From JBBRHQ01 sp963725315 (GTDB lineage Bacteria; Actinomycetota; Thermoleophilia; Solirubrobacterales; 70-9): DNA of 64,000 nucleotides. The stretch covers positions 124,001 through 188,000 of the forward strand of contig CAVRYA010000003.1 of assembly GCA_963725315.1 (NCBI GenBank), written 5' to 3'. The position numbers and the translations under genes are program-made. A model generated the notes under the pieces. It saw only the letters and a list, made by a program, of their open reading frames with translations, was not told the origin of the DNA and did not search any database. Of this stretch, positions 9,925-22,344 are shown piece after piece (position 1 is the stretch's first letter; the number at the start of each line of letters is the position of its first letter).

Positions 9925-12618
9925 ATGGACACCCAGAATCGGAGCACAGGGACCACCCCAACGCGAGTGATCAAGGAATTGGCGCGGCGCCGCGGCTGTC
10001 ACCTGCTGCTGGGCGCGCTGGTCCTTTTCTCCGTGATGGCCACGAACCCCGGCGCGAGCATCGCTGTTCCGGTCGAGCCTGGCCAGCGGGTCGAGCTCGA
10101 GCAGCCCTCCGGCGAAACCGTCCCGGCCAAGCCCTTCGGCGATGAGTGGTACCACGGCCTCGAGACGGCCAACGGCTTCACGATCCTCGAGGACCCACAG
10201 TCGGGTGAGTGGGAGTACGCCAAGGAGGGGCGCGGCGGCGCTCTCGTCCCGAGCAACCATCCGGCGGACGCCGCAGCGCCGGCCCAGGTGGAGGCTCACC
10301 TGCGCGACGAACAGAAGATCAGCGACGCGATCGATCGCGACACTCCGCCGACCCTCCCCGAGCACTCGCCGGGGGCGAGCGAGGCGTCTGGCGGGCAGCC
10401 CTCCGAGACCCCTTCCACGGTCAACACGGGCGCCCAGCACTCGCTCGTGATCCTCGTCCAGTTCGCCGACCAAAGCTCCCTCGGCACGACCCCCAGCCAA
10501 TGGAGCTCGCGCTTCTTCGGCGCCTCCGACAGCGTTCGCGACTACTACGACGAAGTCTCCTACCACAAGCTTCAGATCGACCCCGCCAAGGAGAGCTTCG
10601 GAACCGTGAACGACGGCGTGGTCGGCTGGCTGACTCTGGACCGGAATCACCCGAACGGTCGGTCCGGCACTCCCGAGCAGCTCGCCACCGTTCACGACGC
10701 GGTGGTCGCCGCCGACCCCTATGTCAACTTTGCCTCCTACGACACCGATGGCAACGGCACGGTGACCGCGGATGAGCTTCACATCACCGTGATCCCCGCC
10801 GGGTGGGAGAAGGCTTCATGCGAGGACGAGAACGGGAACTTCCCGGATTCCTCCGTCTGGGGGCACGAGTGGTACACCGGCAGCCATATCCCGGCGGTCG
10901 ACGGGGTATGGGCGGCATACCAGTACACCCTGTTCGGTGAGAAGCACTGCCTGGGCGGTGCCCACATGGCCACCCTCGGAATCATGGTGCACGAGCTCGG
11001 CCACGACCTGGGCATGCCCGATCTCTACGACATCGACGGTGGGTCGAAAGGGGGAGTTGGCGATTGGAGCGTGATGTCATCCGGTGTCTGGCTCAACGCC
11101 GACGGTCGCTACGGCGGCAGCGATCCGGCGCATCCGGACGCGTTGATGAAGTACTACCAGGGGTGGTTGACTCCGCGGCAGACCACCGGTTCGGAGCAAA
11201 CGGCACTCGCCCAAGCGGAGACGAGCCCGGATGCGGTTCGCATGCTCGACAACCCCTCGGGGATGGATTGGAGCTTCGGCGAGCATTCCGGAAACGGCGA
11301 GTACTTCCTGGTCGAGAACCGCCAGAAAGTCGGGTATGACCGCGCGCTTCCGGGCTGCGGCCTCCTGATCTGGCATGTCGACGAAACCCGGACGTCGTCA
11401 AACGACACCAACGCGAACGACGACCGTCGTCTCCTCGACCTCGAGGAGGCCGACAACGAGCAGGACCACCCGATCGACTCGACTGACGCCTGGCTCGGCG
11501 GCTCGTTCAGCGACACGTCGCGCCCCGACAGCAGGCTCTACGGTGGCGAGGCAAGTGGCGTGACCGTCTCCGACTTCGACAGCGCATGCAGCTCGTCGAT
11601 GTCCGCTCGGTTCAGCGACGGAACGGGGGCCCAGCGGCCGGTCAACGACGACTTCGAGGATGCCCAGCCGCTCACCGGGTCGAACGTCTCACGCACGGGG
11701 ACCAACCAGGGCGCGACGAGGCAGACCGAGGCCGGCGAGCGTGGGCATGCCGGCAACGAGGGCGGTGCCTCGATCTGGTACCGCTGGACTGCCCCGAGCA
11801 CCGGGCAGGTGCGGATCGACACCCGCGGTAGCGGCTTCGACACCCTGCTCGCCGCCTACACCGGGAGCTCCCTGGGCAGCCTCACCGAGGTCGCCAGCGA
11901 TGACGACATCGTCGACGGCCAAGACCAGGACAGCGAAATCGTCTTCAACGCCCGGGCCGGGACGACCTACCGGATTGCAGTGGATGGATACAACGACGCC
12001 GGCAAGGGGGCGGAGAGCGGATCGGTCAGCCTGCACCTGAGCGGCGCAACCGATACGGAAGCCCCCGAAACCACGATCGACAGCGGACCTACCGGGACTA
12101 CGGACGATTCCACCCCGACGTTCGCCTTCCACTCCTCGGAGGACGGCTCGACGTTCAGGTGCCGGGTCGATGCAGGCTCGTTCTCGAGTTGCGCCTCGCC
12201 GAAGCAGATCGGGCCCCTGGCCGCCGGTGCGCACACCTTCGAGGTCGCGGCCGTCGACGCTGCCGGGAACGTGGATGGCTCGCCGGCAACCCGTTCCTTC
12301 GAGGTTGTCGACCAGCCTGCGGACACCACCCCCAACACGTTCTTCACCCGGCATCCCCCGCGGGTGACACGTCACCGAGGCGTCACGTTCGCCTTCGCTT
12401 CAGACGATCCCGGCGCCTCATTCCAGTGCCGCTACGCGCGGGGCTGGGACGATTGCTCTTCACCGGTGACGTTCCGCAACCTGGCACCGGGACGCTATGT
12501 GTTCAAGGTCCGCGCGCTCGCCAACGGCAAGATCGACCCGACGCCGGTGTCCTGGACCTTCCAGGTGAAGTCACGAAGGTCTCACGGATCGCCACCGGCC
12601 GGGCATCTCTTGCGCTGA
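9925..12618 (+). CDS. M6-family secreted metalloprotease (immune inhibitor A-like)
   Basis: The start is ATG at 9925 behind AAAGGAGAG; upstream in-frame codons lack a ribosome site. The product is 897 residues. A signal segment (HLLLGALVLFSVMATNPGA) is followed by a propeptide and a catalytic domain with HELGHDLGMPDLYD near residue 357 and the Met-turn DWSVMSSGVW about 30 residues later, as in M6 peptidases of the immune-inhibitor-A type. The C-terminal part carries a PPC-like beta-sandwich (DDFEDAQPLTG through GSVSLHLSG) and two Ig-like domains that start with TTIDSGPTG and TFFTRHPPRV, each with paired cysteines. It is expected to act outside the cell on proteins. It is the only intact gene of the accessory block. 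Confidence 0.85.
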   Translation: MDTQNRSTGTTPTRVIKELARRRGCHLLLGALVLFSVMATNPGASIAVPVEPGQRVELEQPSGETVPAKPFGDEWYHGLETANGFTILEDPQSGEWEYAKEGRGGALVPSNHPADAAAPAQVEAHLRDEQKISDAIDRDTPPTLPEHSPGASEASGGQPSETPSTVNTGAQHSLVILVQFADQSSLGTTPSQWSSRFFGASDSVRDYYDEVSYHKLQIDPAKESFGTVNDGVVGWLTLDRNHPNGRSGTPEQLATVHDAVVAADPYVNFASYDTDGNGTVTADELHITVIPAGWEKASCEDENGNFPDSSVWGHEWYTGSHIPAVDGVWAAYQYTLFGEKHCLGGAHMATLGIMVHELGHDLGMPDLYDIDGGSKGGVGDWSVMSSGVWLNADGRYGGSDPAHPDALMKYYQGWLTPRQTTGSEQTALAQAETSPDAVRMLDNPSGMDWSFGEHSGNGEYFLVENRQKVGYDRALPGCGLLIWHVDETRTSSNDTNANDDRRLLDLEEADNEQDHPIDSTDAWLGGSFSDTSRPDSRLYGGEASGVTVSDFDSACSSSMSARFSDGTGAQRPVNDDFEDAQPLTGSNVSRTGTNQGATRQTEAGERGHAGNEGGASIWYRWTAPSTGQVRIDTRGSGFDTLLAAYTGSSLGSLTEVASDDDIVDGQDQDSEIVFNARAGTTYRIAVDGYNDAGKGAESGSVSLHLSGATDTEAPETTIDSGPTGTTDDSTPTFAFHSSEDGSTFRCRVDAGSFSSCASPKQIGPLAAGAHTFEVAAVDAAGNVDGSPATRSFEVVDQPADTTPNTFFTRHPPRVTRHRGVTFAFASDDPGASFQCRYARGWDDCSSPVTFRNLAPGRYVFKVRALANGKIDPTPVSWTFQVKSRRSHGSPPAGHLLR

Positions 12619-12627
12619 CGGCGCTGC

Positions 12628-12633
12628 TAGGCT
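12628..12633 (+). promoter_or_regulatory. Candidate -10 hexamer of the pyr operon
   Basis: TAGGCT preceded by GC matches the -10 form seen before several other genes here. It would start transcription near 12,640, just before the PyrR-type leader hairpin. No good -35 is visible. Confidence 0.4.
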
Positions 12634-12645
12634 CCTCCCGTCGGT

Positions 12646-12678
12646 TCCTTTAACCCGGTCCAGCGAGGCCAGTAAGGA
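12646..12678 (+). promoter_or_regulatory. Predicted PyrR-binding loop overlapping the pyrR ribosome site
   Basis: The RNA can form a lower stem UCCUU/AAGGA and an upper stem GGUC/GGCC with hexaloop CAGCGA. The motif CCAGCGAGGCCAGTAAGGAG matches the known PyrR-binding consensus (CAGAGAGG followed by an AAGG-containing arm). The AAGGAG arm is also the Shine-Dalgarno sequence of pyrR. Binding of PyrR with UMP would therefore block translation, the mode reported for mycobacterial PyrR. Confidence 0.65.
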
Positions 12679-12685
12679 GCGAGTT

Positions 12686-13306
12686 TTGAGCGAGACGGTC
12701 GTGCTCGAGCGCGACGACCTGAGGCGGACGCTGCGGCGGATCGCCCACGAGATCGTCGAGAAGAACCCCGATCCCGGCACTCTCGCGGTCGTCGGCATCC
12801 ACACTCGCGGCGCGGTCCTCGCCGCACGGCTGCACTCGATCCTCGGCGAGCTGATCGGCCCCGGCGCCGAGATCCCGCTCGGCGACATCGACATCTCCTT
12901 CTACCGCGACGACTTCGCCAGCCGCGCCCCCGGCGCCCAGCCCGTCGTGCACGCCTCGCATCTCGACTTCGACCTCGCCGGCCTCACGGTCGTCCTCGTC
13001 GACGACGTCCTCTTCACCGGGCGCACGGTGCGCGCCGCGGTCGAGGCGCTGTTCGACTACGGACGGCCGGAGCGCGTGCAGCTCGCGGTCCTCTGCGATC
13101 GCGGCCACCGGGAGCTCCCGATCCGACCCGACTACGTCGGCAAGAACCTGCCGACCGCACGGGGCCAGCGGGTCAACGTCAGGCTCGAGGAGACCGACGG
13201 GGCGGAGCTGGTGACGATCAGCGGCGAGATCGGCTCCAGCAACGGAGCCGGCGGAGCCGGAGGCTTGAAGGCGGGCACGGGCGACGAAGGAGGTAGCGGC
13301 GGATGA
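12686..13306 (+). CDS. pyrR: Bifunctional pyr operon regulator / uracil phosphoribosyltransferase
   Basis: This 206-residue PRTase-fold protein carries the PRPP loop VVLVDDVLFTGRTVRAA near residues 100-116. PyrR binds pyr mRNA leaders in response to UMP/UTP and PRPP and has weak UPRTase activity. The start is TTG at 12686, chosen because AAGGAG lies 8 bases upstream. The last 25 residues are a Gly-rich extension absent from typical ~180-residue PyrR. It opens the pyr operon and overlaps pyrB by ATGA, which implies translational coupling. Confidence 0.9.
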   Translation: MSETVVLERDDLRRTLRRIAHEIVEKNPDPGTLAVVGIHTRGAVLAARLHSILGELIGPGAEIPLGDIDISFYRDDFASRAPGAQPVVHASHLDFDLAGLTVVLVDDVLFTGRTVRAAVEALFDYGRPERVQLAVLCDRGHRELPIRPDYVGKNLPTARGQRVNVRLEETDGAELVTISGEIGSSNGAGGAGGLKAGTGDEGGSGG

Positions 13307-14262
13307 GGCACCTGCTGACGATCGAGCAGCTCTCACGGGAGGAGATCGAGGCGATCCTCGATCGGGCCGAGAGCTTCGCCGAGGTGGGGCGGCGCGACAT
13401 CAAGAAGGTGCCGACCCTGCGTGGCCGCACCATCGTCAGCCTCTTCTATGAGTCCAGCACCCGCACCAGCTCCTCCTTCGAGCTGGCCGCCAAGCGCCTC
13501 TCGGCCGACCTGGTCTCGATCAAGGCGGCCGGCTCCTCGGTCGAGAAGGGCGAGTCGCTGAAGGACACCGTCGCCACCCTCTCCGCCTACGACCCCGCCG
13601 CGATCATCATCCGCCACCCCTACGCCGGGGCCGCGCAGCTCGTCGCGGGCTGGACCGACGCCGCGGTCGTCAACGCCGGCGACGGCAAGCACGAGCACCC
13701 CAGCCAGGCGCTGCTCGACGTGTTCACCCTGCGCCGCAGGGTCGGCTCGCTCGAGGGGATGCGGATCTGGATCGTCGGCGACGTCCTCCACAGCCGGGTG
13801 GCGCGCTCGAACCTGATCGCCTTCCAGCGGATGGGAGCCGAGGTCACCCTCTGCGGCCCGCCGACCCTGATCCCGCGCGGGATCGAGGAGGCCGGATGCG
13901 CGATTTCCCACTCGCTCGAGGAGATCGGCGAGGCCGACGTGATCTACGCCCTGCGGATGCAGAACGAGCGCATGGACGGGGCCTTCGTGCCCTCGATCCG
14001 CGAGTACGCGAACCGCTTCCAGATCGACGCGCGCAGGCTCGGCCCGCGCCAGCTCCTCATGCACCCGGGGCCGGTCAACCGGGGGGTGGAGCTCTCGGGA
14101 GAGGTGATCGACTCCGAGCAGTCGCTGATCGCCGAGCAGGTCTCCTCCGGCCTGGTGGTGCGAATGGCGATCCTCTTCGAGATCCTCAGCGGAGGCGAGC
14201 GCCCCGAGGCGATCTCCGAGCGCGGAGAGGAAGCGCCGACGCCGATGGGGCAGCCGGCGTGA
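13303..14262 (+). CDS. pyrB: Aspartate carbamoyltransferase catalytic subunit
   Basis: The product condenses carbamoyl phosphate with aspartate, the committed step of pyrimidine synthesis. The 319-residue protein has the carbamoyl-phosphate motif SSTRTSSSFE near residue 50, HPSQALLD near 132, LRMQNER, and HPGPVNRG in the C-terminal domain. No regulatory chain (pyrI) is nearby, so control probably lies with PyrR. It overlaps pyrR upstream and pyrC downstream by four bases each. Confidence 0.95.
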   Translation: MRHLLTIEQLSREEIEAILDRAESFAEVGRRDIKKVPTLRGRTIVSLFYESSTRTSSSFELAAKRLSADLVSIKAAGSSVEKGESLKDTVATLSAYDPAAIIIRHPYAGAAQLVAGWTDAAVVNAGDGKHEHPSQALLDVFTLRRRVGSLEGMRIWIVGDVLHSRVARSNLIAFQRMGAEVTLCGPPTLIPRGIEEAGCAISHSLEEIGEADVIYALRMQNERMDGAFVPSIREYANRFQIDARRLGPRQLLMHPGPVNRGVELSGEVIDSEQSLIAEQVSSGLVVRMAILFEILSGGERPEAISERGEEAPTPMGQPA

Positions 14263-15609
14263 GCGGCGGGGCCGAGCGGATGACGGTCCGCGGCGGCGAG
14301 CCCGCCGAGCTGCTGATCCGCGGCGCCACGCTGCTGGACCCCGGCTCCGGGATCGAGGGGACCCACGACATCGTCGTCCGCGGCGGCGAGATCGCCGAGA
14401 TCGCGGCTCCCGGCTCGGCCGAGGCGGGCGAGGCGGAGGTGATCGAGGCCGAGGGGCTTCACGCCTTCCCGGCCTTCTTCGATCCGCACGTCCACCTGCG
14501 GACTCCCGGGCAGGAGTACGAGGAGGACATCGAGACAGGGACGCGGGCAGCCGCAGCGGGCGGGTATCGCGGGATCATCGCGATGGCCAACACGGAGCCC
14601 ACCGTCTCCGACGCCACCGACGTCGAGGCGCTCCACGACCGGGCCCGGGCCGAGGCATCGGTCCCGGTTGGCTTCACGGCGACCGTCACCCGCGGCATGC
14701 GGGGCGCCGAGCTGACCGAGATGGTCGAGCTCCGCGAGGCCGGGGCGATCTGCTTCTCCGACGACGGGGTGCCGATCCAGAGCGCCCGGATGATGCGCCG
14801 TGCGCTCTCCTACCAGCGCCTCTGTGGCGGGATCATCGCTCTGCACGAGGAGGATCCCGAGCTCTCCGGCGACGGGGTGATGCACGAAGGCCCGGTCTCG
14901 GCGACGCTCGGCCTCAGCGGCATCCCCTCGATCTCGGAGTCGACGATGATCGCCCGCGACGTCGCCATCGCCGCCTTCGAGGAGGCGAGGATCCACGTCC
15001 AGCACCTCTCGGCGAGCGGCTCGGTCGAGGCGGTCCGCACGGCGAAGGCGAGCGGCGTGGCGATCTCCTGCGAGGCGACCCCGCACCATCTCTGCCTCAC
15101 CGACGAGGCCGTCCGCAGCCTCGACGCCAACCGCCACAAGATGAACCCGCCGCTGCGCTCCGAGAGCGATCGCCAGGCGCTGCTCGACGGCCTGCGCGAC
15201 GGCACCATCGACTGCATCGCCACAGACCACGCGCCCCACCTCGCCGAGGAGAAGGAGGTGCCCTTCGAGGCCGCGGCGATGGGGGTGACCGGGCTCGAGG
15301 TCGCCTTCGCCTCGCTGCACACGAACCTGGTCGTCCCGGGCGTGCTCCCGCTGGAGCTGCTGGTCGAGAAGCTCGGCTGCGGCGGCGAGCCCTTCGGCGT
15401 GCCGAGGGCCGCCCTCGCCCGCGGCAGCGAGGCCAACATCGCCCTCTGCGACCTCGACGCCGAGTGGGTGGTGGGGGCGGGGGGTTATGAGAGCCGCTCG
15501 GCCAACTGCTGGTGCGCCGGGGAGACCCTGCGCGGGACGGGTGCAGATGACGATCGCCGCCGGCCAGGTCGCCTACAGGCTGCGCAGCTTCTCGCTGGGA
15601 GTGGCCTAG
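14259..15609 (+). CDS. pyrC: Dihydroorotase (one frameshift near 15,540)
   Basis: The product cyclises carbamoyl aspartate to dihydroorotate. The metal site DPHVHLR is near residue 75, and ATDHAPH and KMNPPLR fit class I dihydroorotases. The frame stays normal up to SRSANCWCAGETLRGT. There, one extra base in a G run near 15,540 throws it out of frame. The natural end, VQMTIAAGQVAYRLRSFSLG, is present in the neighbouring frame and stops at 15609. As read, the sequence would fuse in frame to the next gene; that is an artefact of the shift. Start GTG 14259 overlaps the pyrB stop; ATG 14280 is the alternative. Confidence 0.88.
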
Positions 15610-15626
15610 GTGGGGCAGGATCTGAG

Positions 15627-16160
15627 GTGAAGCTCGAGCGCCAGAGGGCGGTGCTGGTCGTGGTCGACGTGCAGGAAGCGTTCCGCAAGGCCGTTCCGGG
15701 TTTCGAGGAGGTCGCCGAGGCGGCCGGGAAGCTGGTCCAGGGAGCGGTCGCGATGGGCGTGCCGATCGTCGTCACCGAGCAGTACCCGCAGGGCCTCGGC
15801 CAGACCGTGCCCGCGGTGGCGGAGCACCTGCCGCCGGGGACCGAGCCGGTCGAGAAGGTGCGCTTCTCCGCCGCCGAGGCCGAGGGCTTCGACCTCGGCG
15901 GCCGCGACCAGGCGCTGGTCTGCGGGATCGAGGCCCACGTCTGCGTCAACCAGACGACGCTCGACCTGCTCGATCGCGGCCTCGAGGTGCAGGTGGTGAG
16001 CGATGCGGTCGGCTCCCGCGCGGCGGAGGACCGCGAGGTCGGCCTGCACCGCGCCGAGCGCGCCGGCGCCGGCCTGACCAGCGTCGAGATGGCCCTCTTC
16101 GAGCTGCTCGGCGGCTCCGACGCGCCGGAGTTCAGGCAGGTTCAGGAGCTGGTCAAGTGA
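15627..16160 (+). CDS. Isochorismatase-family cysteine hydrolase
   Basis: The 177-residue protein has the family triad: Asp in VVVDVQEAF, Lys in EKVRFSA and Cys in GIEAHVCVNQT. These enzymes hydrolyse amide or vinyl-ether bonds of small molecules (nicotinamide, biuret, isochorismate, ureido compounds); this substrate is unknown. The start is GTG 15627, 17 bases after the natural pyrC stop, with AGGA upstream. The stop overlaps the carA start. Its place inside the pyr operon suggests, but does not prove, a link to pyrimidine or carbamoyl metabolism. Confidence 0.85.
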   Translation: MKLERQRAVLVVVDVQEAFRKAVPGFEEVAEAAGKLVQGAVAMGVPIVVTEQYPQGLGQTVPAVAEHLPPGTEPVEKVRFSAAEAEGFDLGGRDQALVCGIEAHVCVNQTTLDLLDRGLEVQVVSDAVGSRAAEDREVGLHRAERAGAGLTSVEMALFELLGGSDAPEFRQVQELVK

Positions 16161-17275
16161 GCGCCGAGGCGGCATACGTGCTGCTCGAGGACGGCGCCCG
16201 CTTCGACGGGACGGCCTGCGGCTCAGGGTCCGAGGCGCTCGGCGAGGTCGTCTTCAACACCTCGATCACCGGCTACCAGGAGGCGGTCACCGACCCCTCC
16301 TACGCGGGCCAGATCATCACCTTCACCTATCCGCTGATCGGCAACTACGGGGTCTCGGCCGAGGCGATGGAGTCCGACCGGGTCCACGTCCGGGCGGTGA
16401 TCATGCGCGAGGCCAAGAACGGCGAGGACGTGGCCAGCGCCGAGGGTGGCTGGCTCGACTGGCTGGCGGATTGCGGCGTCGCCGCGATCAGCGGCGTCGA
16501 CACGCGCGCGCTGGTGCGCCACATCCGCGAGCAGGGCGCGATGCGCGGCGGGGTCTTCGCGGGGGCGACGCCCGAGAACGAGGCCGAGGCGGCGATCCGC
16601 GCCGAGCCGGCGATGAGCGGCGCCGACCTCGCGGCGACGGTGACTCCGGCGGAGCCGATCCGCCTCGACGGCGGCGGCCCGCACGTGGTCGCGATCGACA
16701 CCGGGATCAAGGGCAGCATCATCCGCCAGCTTCGCGAGCGCGATTGCCGCCTCACCTTGCTGCCCTGCTCGGTCGACGCGGCGAGCGTGCTCGCCGAGCA
16801 GCCCGACCTGGTCTTCCTCGCCAACGGCCCCGGGGACCCGGCGGCGCTGGGCGGCGTGGTGGAGACCGTGCGGGGGCTGATCGGCGAGCGGCCGGTCGTC
16901 GGAATCTGCCTCGGCCATCAGCTGCTCTGCCGCGCGGTCGGCCTGGAGACCTTCAAGCTGCCGTTCGGTCACCGCGGCGCCAACCACCCGGTAAAGGACC
17001 TGGAGACAGGCAAGATCGACATAACTTCGCAAAACCACGGGTTCGCCGTGATGGGGCCGGGTGGCGAGTCGACGATCGAAGGCGATCGGCCGGTTCGCTG
17101 GGAGACCGACTTCGGGGCGGCCGAGCTCTCGCACCTGAACCTCTATGACCGCACGGTCGAGGGGCTGATCCTGCGCGACGTGCCCGGAGCGACCGTCCAG
17201 CATCATCCCGAGGCCGGGCCTGGTCCGCACGACGCCCGTTACCTGTTCGACCGCTTTCTGGAGCTGGCGCAGTGA
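16157..17275 (+). CDS. carA: Carbamoyl-phosphate synthase small subunit
   Basis: This glutamine amidotransferase subunit supplies ammonia to CarB. The 372-residue protein has the CarA N-terminal domain (FNTSITGYQEAVTDPSYAGQ) and a class I glutaminase domain with nucleophile Cys in GICLGHQLLC near residue 252 and the His/Glu pair in HHPEAGPGP near the end. GTG start overlaps the upstream stop. Two unrelated genes lie between it and carB, which is unusual. Confidence 0.95.
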   Translation: MSAEAAYVLLEDGARFDGTACGSGSEALGEVVFNTSITGYQEAVTDPSYAGQIITFTYPLIGNYGVSAEAMESDRVHVRAVIMREAKNGEDVASAEGGWLDWLADCGVAAISGVDTRALVRHIREQGAMRGGVFAGATPENEAEAAIRAEPAMSGADLAATVTPAEPIRLDGGGPHVVAIDTGIKGSIIRQLRERDCRLTLLPCSVDAASVLAEQPDLVFLANGPGDPAALGGVVETVRGLIGERPVVGICLGHQLLCRAVGLETFKLPFGHRGANHPVKDLETGKIDITSQNHGFAVMGPGGESTIEGDRPVRWETDFGAAELSHLNLYDRTVEGLILRDVPGATVQHHPEAGPGPHDARYLFDRFLELAQ

Positions 17276-17889
17276 TCTGGCCGCCGCCGCGAGAGCCGCT
17301 CGCCGGGTCGATCGTCCGCCTCGAGCCGCTCGAGAGCTCCCAGGAGGCGGCGATGCGCGAAGCCGCCTCCGAGTCGGAGATCTGGACCTGGATGGACCGC
17401 ACGATCCCCGAGGACCCCGGGGCCTTCGGGCGCTGGTTCGCGACGCGCCTGGGGGCCACGCAGGCGGGCACCGAGTGGTGCTTCGCGACGCTGCGGGCGT
17501 CCGACGGCGCGGTGATCGGCTCCTCCTCCTACCTGGCAGTGCGACCCGAGCACGACGGGCTGGAGATCGGCTGGACCTGGCTCGTCCCCTCTGCCTGGCG
17601 CAGCGGCGCCAACCTCGAGGCGAAGCTGCTGATGCTGCGCCTGGCCTTCGAGGAGCTCGGCTGCATGCGAGTCGAGTTCAAGACCGATGCCCGCAACCGG
17701 CGCTCCCGCGCCGCCCTTGAAAGCCTTCCCGCGACCTTCGAGGGCGTTTTCCGCAAGCACATGCTGATGCCCGGGATCGGAGTTCGCGACTCGGCCTATT
17801 TCTCGATCACCGACGAAGAATGGGCGGCGGTCAGGGCGGGCCTCGAGCGCCGGCTTGCCGATCACGCGACGGCGCCGGCGCGGAGCTGA
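17272..17889 (+). CDS. GNAT-family N-acetyltransferase
   Basis: The 205-residue protein fits the RimJ/RimL-like GNAT group that acetylates N-termini or small amines with acetyl-CoA. Visible parts are RLEPLESS at the start, EIGWTWLVPSAWRSGAN in the central strand and acetyl-CoA-binding region, and RVEFKTDARNRRSRAALESL, a typical C-terminal helix. GTG start overlaps the carA stop, so it is translated from the pyr operon. The substrate is unknown. Confidence 0.85.
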   Translation: MIWPPPREPLAGSIVRLEPLESSQEAAMREAASESEIWTWMDRTIPEDPGAFGRWFATRLGATQAGTEWCFATLRASDGAVIGSSSYLAVRPEHDGLEIGWTWLVPSAWRSGANLEAKLLMLRLAFEELGCMRVEFKTDARNRRSRAALESLPATFEGVFRKHMLMPGIGVRDSAYFSITDEEWAAVRAGLERRLADHATAPARS

Positions 17890-17908
17890 GGCGAGGGTGG
17901 AAGCCAGG

Positions 17909-18362
17909 ATGACCGACCCCGCGCCGGCAGACCCCGAGACCGTCGCTCGCAATCTCGAAGCGGCCGCGAGGCTTCGTGCGATCTACGAGCGCGAGGGCCC
18001 CTGGGGCGTCCTCGAGCGCTACGAGGACTGCTTTCACGAGGACGCCGTTTGGGTGCCCGCGGTCTCGGCCTTCGGGGCAGCGAGCTACTCCGGGCGCGAG
18101 GGGATGCGCCGCTGGATCAACGACATGGAGGCGATCGCGACCGACTTCACCCAGGTGATCGAAGAGGTTCGCGCGGTTGGGGAGCGCCACGTGCTCGCCC
18201 TGGGCACGATGCGGATCGTCGGCAAGGAGAGCGGGCTCGCCTTCGAGGGCGACTACGCGCAGGTCTGGGAGGTCGAGCGGGGCAGGATGAGGTCGATGCG
18301 GGCCTACCTCACCCGCGCCGAGGCGGAGGACGCGGCCCGCGGGGCCGAGCGGGAGGCGGGCG

Positions 18363-18376
<14 letters not shown>
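17909..18376 (+). CDS. SnoaL-like / NTF2-fold protein
   Basis: The 155-residue product has the alpha+beta cone pattern of SnoaL-like proteins: a helix ending in RYEDCFHEDAVWVP, then GREGMRRWINDM, and beta strands ending GDYAQVWEVERGRMRSMRAY. The family includes small cyclases, isomerases and non-enzymatic binding proteins; no function can be assigned. ATG 17909 is preferred (a GGTGG lies upstream); longer starts read into Arg-rich, unlikely sequence. It overlaps carB by 14 bases. Confidence 0.7.
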
Positions 18377-21477
<3,101 letters not shown>

Positions 21478-21485
<8 letters not shown>

Positions 21486-22344
21486 GGGCCCCGACGGACG
21501 CGTCCTCGCCCCCTTCGGGCGGCGCCGCTGCGAGGTCCTCGGCAACCGCGAGGCGGGCGGGTACCGGATCTTCTCGCTGCTCGACGCCGATGGCCCGGCG
21601 CCGCGTGCAGGGCAGTTCTACATGCTCGCGACGAGCCGGGAATGGGGGCAGGGCGGCGAGCGCCCCTTCCTGCCGCGGGCCTTCTCGGTGGCCATGGCGG
21701 GGCCGGTTGCGGGCGGGGTGAGGCTCGACTTCCTGGTCGAGGCGGTCGGCCCTGGAACCGGCCGGCTGTGCCGCCTCGCCGCCGGCGAGGAGGTCTGGGT
21801 GAACGGGCCCCTTGGCCGGCCGTTCTCGGACCCTGCGCAGCTCTCCGCCGGCGCCGCCGGGGCGATCCTGGTCGGCGGTGGCATCGGGATCGCGCCGTTG
21901 GCGATCCTCCGCCGCCGGCTCACCGCCGAGGGCGTACCCACTCGGGTCCTGCTCGGCTTCCGGGACCGCCGCCACTCGGGTGGGGTCGAGGACCTCTTCG
22001 ACTGCAGCGAGGTGAGGCTGGCCAGCGAGGACGGCCACCGCGGACACCGCGGCTACGTCACCGACCTCCTCGAGGTGCTCCTCGAGGGGGATGCCGCCGC
22101 CGGGTCCGCCGTCTATGCCTGCGGCCCGCCGGCGATGCTGGAGGCGGTGCGGCTGATGTGCGCGGGGCGGGGCGCGAGCTGCGAGCTGGCGATGGAGTCG
22201 GGCATGGCCTGCGGCTACGGGGCCTGCTTCGGCTGCGCCGTGCCCCTCGCCTCGGGGGGCTACATGCGGCTCTGCGTGGACGGGCCGACGGTCGGCGGGG
22301 AGCAGGTCTCCACGGCCCTGATCGAGGGGTCCGGGCATCGATGA
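21478..22344 (+). CDS. pyrK: Dihydroorotate dehydrogenase electron-transfer subunit
   Basis: This is the FAD and [2Fe-2S] partner of class 1B PyrD, passing electrons to NAD+. The 288-residue protein has the flavin motif RAFSVA, the NAD-binding segment VGGGIGIAPLAIL, and a C-terminal cluster with cysteines spaced C-x4-C-x2-C-x12-C (ACGYGACFGC, then MRLC) near residues 244-266. GTG 21478 overlaps carB. It overlaps pyrD by ATGA, consistent with a 1:1 complex. Confidence 0.92.

Noticed and set aside
13896..16160. A 754-residue bifunctional dihydroorotase-hydrolase
   Set aside because: The true pyrC end lies in the neighbouring frame one base away, and the frame also begins inside pyrB out of phase.
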